A stretch of DNA of 8,098 nucleotides from Treponema sp. Lineage in GTDB: Bacteria > Spirochaetota > Spirochaetia > Treponematales > Breznakiellaceae. Below, in pieces: positions 5,357 to 8,098 of this stretch. The stretch spans positions 1 to 8,098 of the forward strand of contig WQXE01000082.1 of assembly GCA_009784995.1 (NCBI GenBank), written 5' to 3'. The notes beneath the pieces were generated by a model, which saw only the letters and a program-made list of their open reading frames with translations, did not search any database and was not told the origin of the DNA. The position numbers were made by a program, and so were the translations under genes. Numbering within the stretch: the stretch's first letter is position 1; each line of letters opens with the position of its first letter.

Positions 5357-6199
5357 ATGGGAGTACTCACTAGTCAAAAAATTACATTATATTACGAACG
5401 TTTTAAGAATATTAATGTAACCTTTACAAAAGATATGATACAAGTCACAGGGCTTTTAACTCAGCAGGTGCATTTAAAATGCGGAAACGACTTCTGGCCA
5501 TGTGTAGTATATACAACATCTTTCGCGGGCGCGAAAGTTGTAGCCAATATAAAAACAGGTTTGCTTGGAAAACTTCAGGCGACAAATAATTTTGTTAATC
5601 TTCGTTTTTGTTTTAAACCGCCGGGAGAAACAAATACGGTAACATTTTTTGTCGCGGCCAGAATTTTGGCAAGCGCTCCTTATGGGAATTCGCAGGATGT
5701 AAACATGTTTACAGTCCAGTTTTCCAACCGCCCGCCGGATGATTTTATCGAAATTATCGGACGTGTTCTTGACGCTAATGTAAATTCAGCGAAACGCAAA
5801 GATACTCGTATTCCTTTAACACAGGAAAATATGCGAAAATTAAATATCTTATCAACAGAAAGCACAGTTTTTATTCAGGGTGTACCGCGCCGTTGTATAT
5901 TAAGAGATATATCATTTTCCGGTGTAAAAATAATAATGATGGGAGTATCCAAGTTCCTTTTGGAAAAAGAATCGTCTGTACGCATAGAATTTAACGATCC
6001 AAGAGAAGCGTTTACAATCAAAGGGAAGTTTGTCCGCGCTGAAAATGTCGAAGGAAAAAAAGAAATGGTCGCGCTTGGTTTAAACTTTGATGAACCTTCA
6101 GTTCCTATGGGTTATAAAATACGTTTAAATGATATGCTGACATCTACCCGAGCTGATTACCGTGTCAGTGCCGCGGAAGAAGAAACGGCAAAAAAATAA
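5357..6199 (+). CDS. PilZ-domain cyclic di-GMP receptor protein
   Basis: This 280-residue protein has no signal peptide or membrane helix and is probably cytoplasmic. The N-terminal part (about 1-120) is a beta-rich domain of the kind that precedes PilZ in treponemal proteins. The C-terminal PilZ domain (about 140-245) has both c-di-GMP-binding motifs: RxxxR as R147-KDT-R151, and DxSxxG as D184-I-S186-FS-G189. Both are intact, so ligand binding is predicted. PilZ receptors in spirochaetes have been tied to motility, chemotaxis and virulence, which fits a cheA gene nearby, but the partner of this protein cannot be told from sequence. The tail from about 262 is charged and probably disordered. 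The ATG at 5357 is the only sensible start and lies directly after a consensus promoter without a ribosome-binding site. The gene is monocistronic and converges on lon. Confidence 0.9.
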   Translation: MGVLTSQKITLYYERFKNINVTFTKDMIQVTGLLTQQVHLKCGNDFWPCVVYTTSFAGAKVVANIKTGLLGKLQATNNFVNLRFCFKPPGETNTVTFFVAARILASAPYGNSQDVNMFTVQFSNRPPDDFIEIIGRVLDANVNSAKRKDTRIPLTQENMRKLNILSTESTVFIQGVPRRCILRDISFSGVKIIMMGVSKFLLEKESSVRIEFNDPREAFTIKGKFVRAENVEGKKEMVALGLNFDEPSVPMGYKIRLNDMLTSTRADYRVSAAEEETAKK

Positions 6200-6209
6200 T
6201 GGTAAAAAT

Positions 6210-8098
6210 TTAAACAGGCAAAGCTAAAGCCAATACTTCTTCAAATCTTTCAACCGCGTGAAAATCAATTCCTTTTTTTACATGGTCAGGAATTTCGTCC
6301 AAGTCCCTGTCGTTCTGTTTTGGAAAGATGATATACTTAGCTTTGTTTCTGCGCGCGGCAATTGTTTTTTCTTTTAAACCGCCGATTGGAAGTACCTGCC
6401 CTGTCAGTGAAAGCTCGCCTGTCATAACCAGTTTTTGAGTAATAATTTTATCGCGCATTAATGAAAGCAAAGCTGTCGCCATTGTAATACCGGCGGACGG
6501 ACCGTCTTTTGGTGTCGCGCCTTCCGGTATATGTAAATGTATATGATTATTTTCGAACCATTCTTTTTTTACGCCGTATTTTGTAACGGCAAGTTTGCGA
6601 GCGACAGTCATGGCGATTTCGGCGCTTTCTTTCATTGTTTCGCCCATCTTGCCTGTAAGAGTCATTCCTTCTTTACCGGGAAGCGAAGCCGCTTCGATTA
6701 CAAGTGTATCGCCACCCATACTTGTCCAGGCAAGTCCTACAGACATGCCGGGTTTATCAGCCATTTTAAAGTCGTTCTCGCGGAACAGTGGTTTTCCTAA
6801 TTGTTTTTCGATACATTTTTTGTCGATGTTAAAATTCATGGGTTTATTTTTTGTATTTTCAACTTCGCTTTCTGACTCGCTAGACGTTATGCTTTCTTGA
6901 GCGTCAACTATCTGCTTCGCGATTTTGCGGTGAATTTTATCCAGATTTTTTTCAAAGTTGCGCACACCGGCTTCACGGGCGTAACAGTTAGCGATGTGCA
7001 ATAAACTGTCTTTTGTGTATTTTACCTGACTTTTTTTAAGACCATTTTTTTCAAGGCTTTTCGGCAGTAAGTAACGTTTTGCGATTTCCAGTTTTTCAGT
7101 GTCGATGTATCCCGGAAGCTGTATAATTTCCATACGATCCAAAAGCGGTGCAGGAATTGTATCTAAAGTATTTGCAGTAACAATAAAAAATACATGAGAA
7201 ATATCAAATGGAAGATCAAGATAATGATCCCTGAATGCAGTGTTTTGTTCCGGATCCAATACTTCCAATAAGGCGCTTGCGGGATCGCCATGATAACTTT
7301 GCCCCATTTTGTCAATTTCGTCGATCATAAAGACAGGATCTTTTGTTTTTACAATTTTTAATCCCTGTATAATTTTTCCAGGGAGTGCGCCGATATAAGT
7401 GCGCCTGTGTCCCTTGATTTCAGCTTCGTCTCTCATGCCGCCGACAGAAAACCTAAAAAACTGTTTGCCAAGAGCGCGCGCAATTGATTTACCGACTGAT
7501 GTTTTTCCAACACCTGGCGGTCCAACAAGGCAGACTATCGAACCTTTTGTATCTTTTCTTAGTTTTCGGACAGCTAAAAATTCTACGATTCTTGTTTTTA
7601 CATCCTTTAATCCGTAATGGTCGGCTTCAAGTATTTCCTGTGCATTTTTAAGTTCGAAAATTTCTGGAGCTGGATTGTTCCACGGAAGCGCTGCAATAAC
7701 ATCAAGATAATTGCGGGTTACTGTAAATTCTGCAGAGTTAGGTTCCATCAGAGAGAATTTTTCCATTTCCTGTTCAATAACTTCTTTTATTTCACCTTCA
7801 AAATTAAAAGCCTCGAATTTTTCCTTAAAGCGCTGGTAATCAGAACTTTTAGCATCTGTAGTCATTCCAAGTTCGGTTTTTATTGCTTTAAGTTCTTCTT
7901 TTAAAAAATAATCCCTTTGTGACTTTTCTATTTTTTCGTTTATTTCTCTTTGTATCTTTTTTTGTATACGTAATAGTTCTTGTTCTTTTTTTATAAATAC
8001 TAAAACCTGTTCCATGCGTTTTCGTACATTTAGTATTTCCAGGATTTTCTGCTGTTCTGCTTTGTCAATATTTAAAATACTTGCGATAAAGTCCGCTA
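6210..8098 (-). CDS. lon: ATP-dependent protease Lon (5' end beyond window)
   Basis: Lon is a cytoplasmic AAA+ serine protease that unfolds and degrades damaged and regulatory proteins. The frame stays open from the Met at 8015 to the window edge (27 more codons, ADFIASILNIDKAEQQKILE..), so Met8015 is internal and the N-terminal substrate-binding domain is largely missing. Numbered from that Met, the visible parts are: coiled-coil with EKSQRDYFLKEELKAIK (29-45), Walker A GPPGVGKT (165-172), Walker B VFMIDEID (228-235), sensor 1 region FIVTANT (277-283), Arg in LLDRMEI (291-297), sensor 2 region AREAGVRNFEK (346-356), and protease domain with catalytic Ser507 in PKDGPSAGI and Lys548 in GGLKEK. 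A Ser/Glu-rich linker (about 376-391) separates the ATPase and protease domains. All catalytic residues are present. The stop is 10 bp from the convergent pilZ stop. Confidence 0.97.
   Translation of the reverse strand, partial: ADFIASILNIDKAEQQKILEILNVRKRMEQVLVFIKKEQELLRIQKKIQREINEKIEKSQRDYFLKEELKAIKTELGMTTDAKSSDYQRFKEKFEAFNFEGEIKEVIEQEMEKFSLMEPNSAEFTVTRNYLDVIAALPWNNPAPEIFELKNAQEILEADHYGLKDVKTRIVEFLAVRKLRKDTKGSIVCLVGPPGVGKTSVGKSIARALGKQFFRFSVGGMRDEAEIKGHRRTYIGALPGKIIQGLKIVKTKDPVFMIDEIDKMGQSYHGDPASALLEVLDPEQNTAFRDHYLDLPFDISHVFFIVTANTLDTIPAPLLDRMEIIQLPGYIDTEKLEIAKRYLLPKSLEKNGLKKSQVKYTKDSLLHIANCYAREAGVRNFEKNLDKIHRKIAKQIVDAQESITSSESESEVENTKNKPMNFNIDKKCIEKQLGKPLFRENDFKMADKPGMSVGLAWTSMGGDTLVIEAASLPGKEGMTLTGKMGETMKESAEIAMTVARKLAVTKYGVKKEWFENNHIHLHIPEGATPKDGPSAGITMATALLSLMRDKIITQKLVMTGELSLTGQVLPIGGLKEKTIAARRNKAKYIIFPKQNDRDLDEIPDHVKKGIDFHAVERFEEVLALALPV

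Noticed and set aside
6595..6900. Plus-strand ORFs within the lon region
   Set aside because: They are reverse shadows of lon; the minus strand carries all the Lon motifs in order.
8013..8015. ATG at 8015 as the real start of lon
   Set aside because: The frame stays open to the window edge and the extra 27 codons read as Lon N-terminal region, so this Met is internal.

Overview
The window looks like chromosomal DNA of a spirochaete, most likely a Treponema relative. The call rests on recognition, not on a search. The partial gene at the left edge encodes a CheA N-terminus of treponemal type. The PilZ protein has a long N-terminal domain of the kind I associate with treponemes. Composition is AT-rich between genes, and coding regions are rich in GCG/CGC-type codons. 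There is no rRNA, tRNA, CRISPR array or complete insertion sequence.

Layout: (1) 1-101, minus strand, the first 33 codons of cheA, running off the left edge. (2) 102-325, a divergent promoter region. (3) 326-4090, plus strand, a tight four-gene cluster: an MgtC/SapB-type membrane protein, xseA, xseB and mutL. Gaps are 16 bp and 16 bp, then an 11-bp overlap, so one transcript is likely. (4) 4153-5256, a mannose-1-phosphate guanylyltransferase. (5) 5357-6199, a two-domain PilZ c-di-GMP receptor. (6) 6210-8098, minus strand, lon protease, convergent with pilZ (10 bp between stop codons) and cut by the right edge.

The xseA-xseB-mutL block joins both subunits of exonuclease VII, one of the single-strand exonucleases used for mismatch excision in E. 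coli, to the mismatch-repair nicking protein MutL. The other genes are chemotaxis (CheA), c-di-GMP signalling (PilZ), sugar-nucleotide supply (ManC) and protein quality control (Lon).

Two signals go beyond ordinary housekeeping content. First, each of the four genes that follows a non-coding gap has a sigma70-like promoter with a 17-bp spacer whose -10 box ends only 5-7 bp before the ATG, with little or no independent Shine-Dalgarno sequence. These genes may be expressed from leaderless mRNAs; the pilZ promoter matches consensus at all 12 positions. The internal operon gene xseB, by contrast, has a clear AGGAG. Second, the linker of MutL contains a roughly 180-bp GC-rich palindromic repeat, in frame and without stops, that looks like a dispersed element exapted into coding sequence. 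MutL also has Asn where the second Glu of the endonuclease motif is expected.
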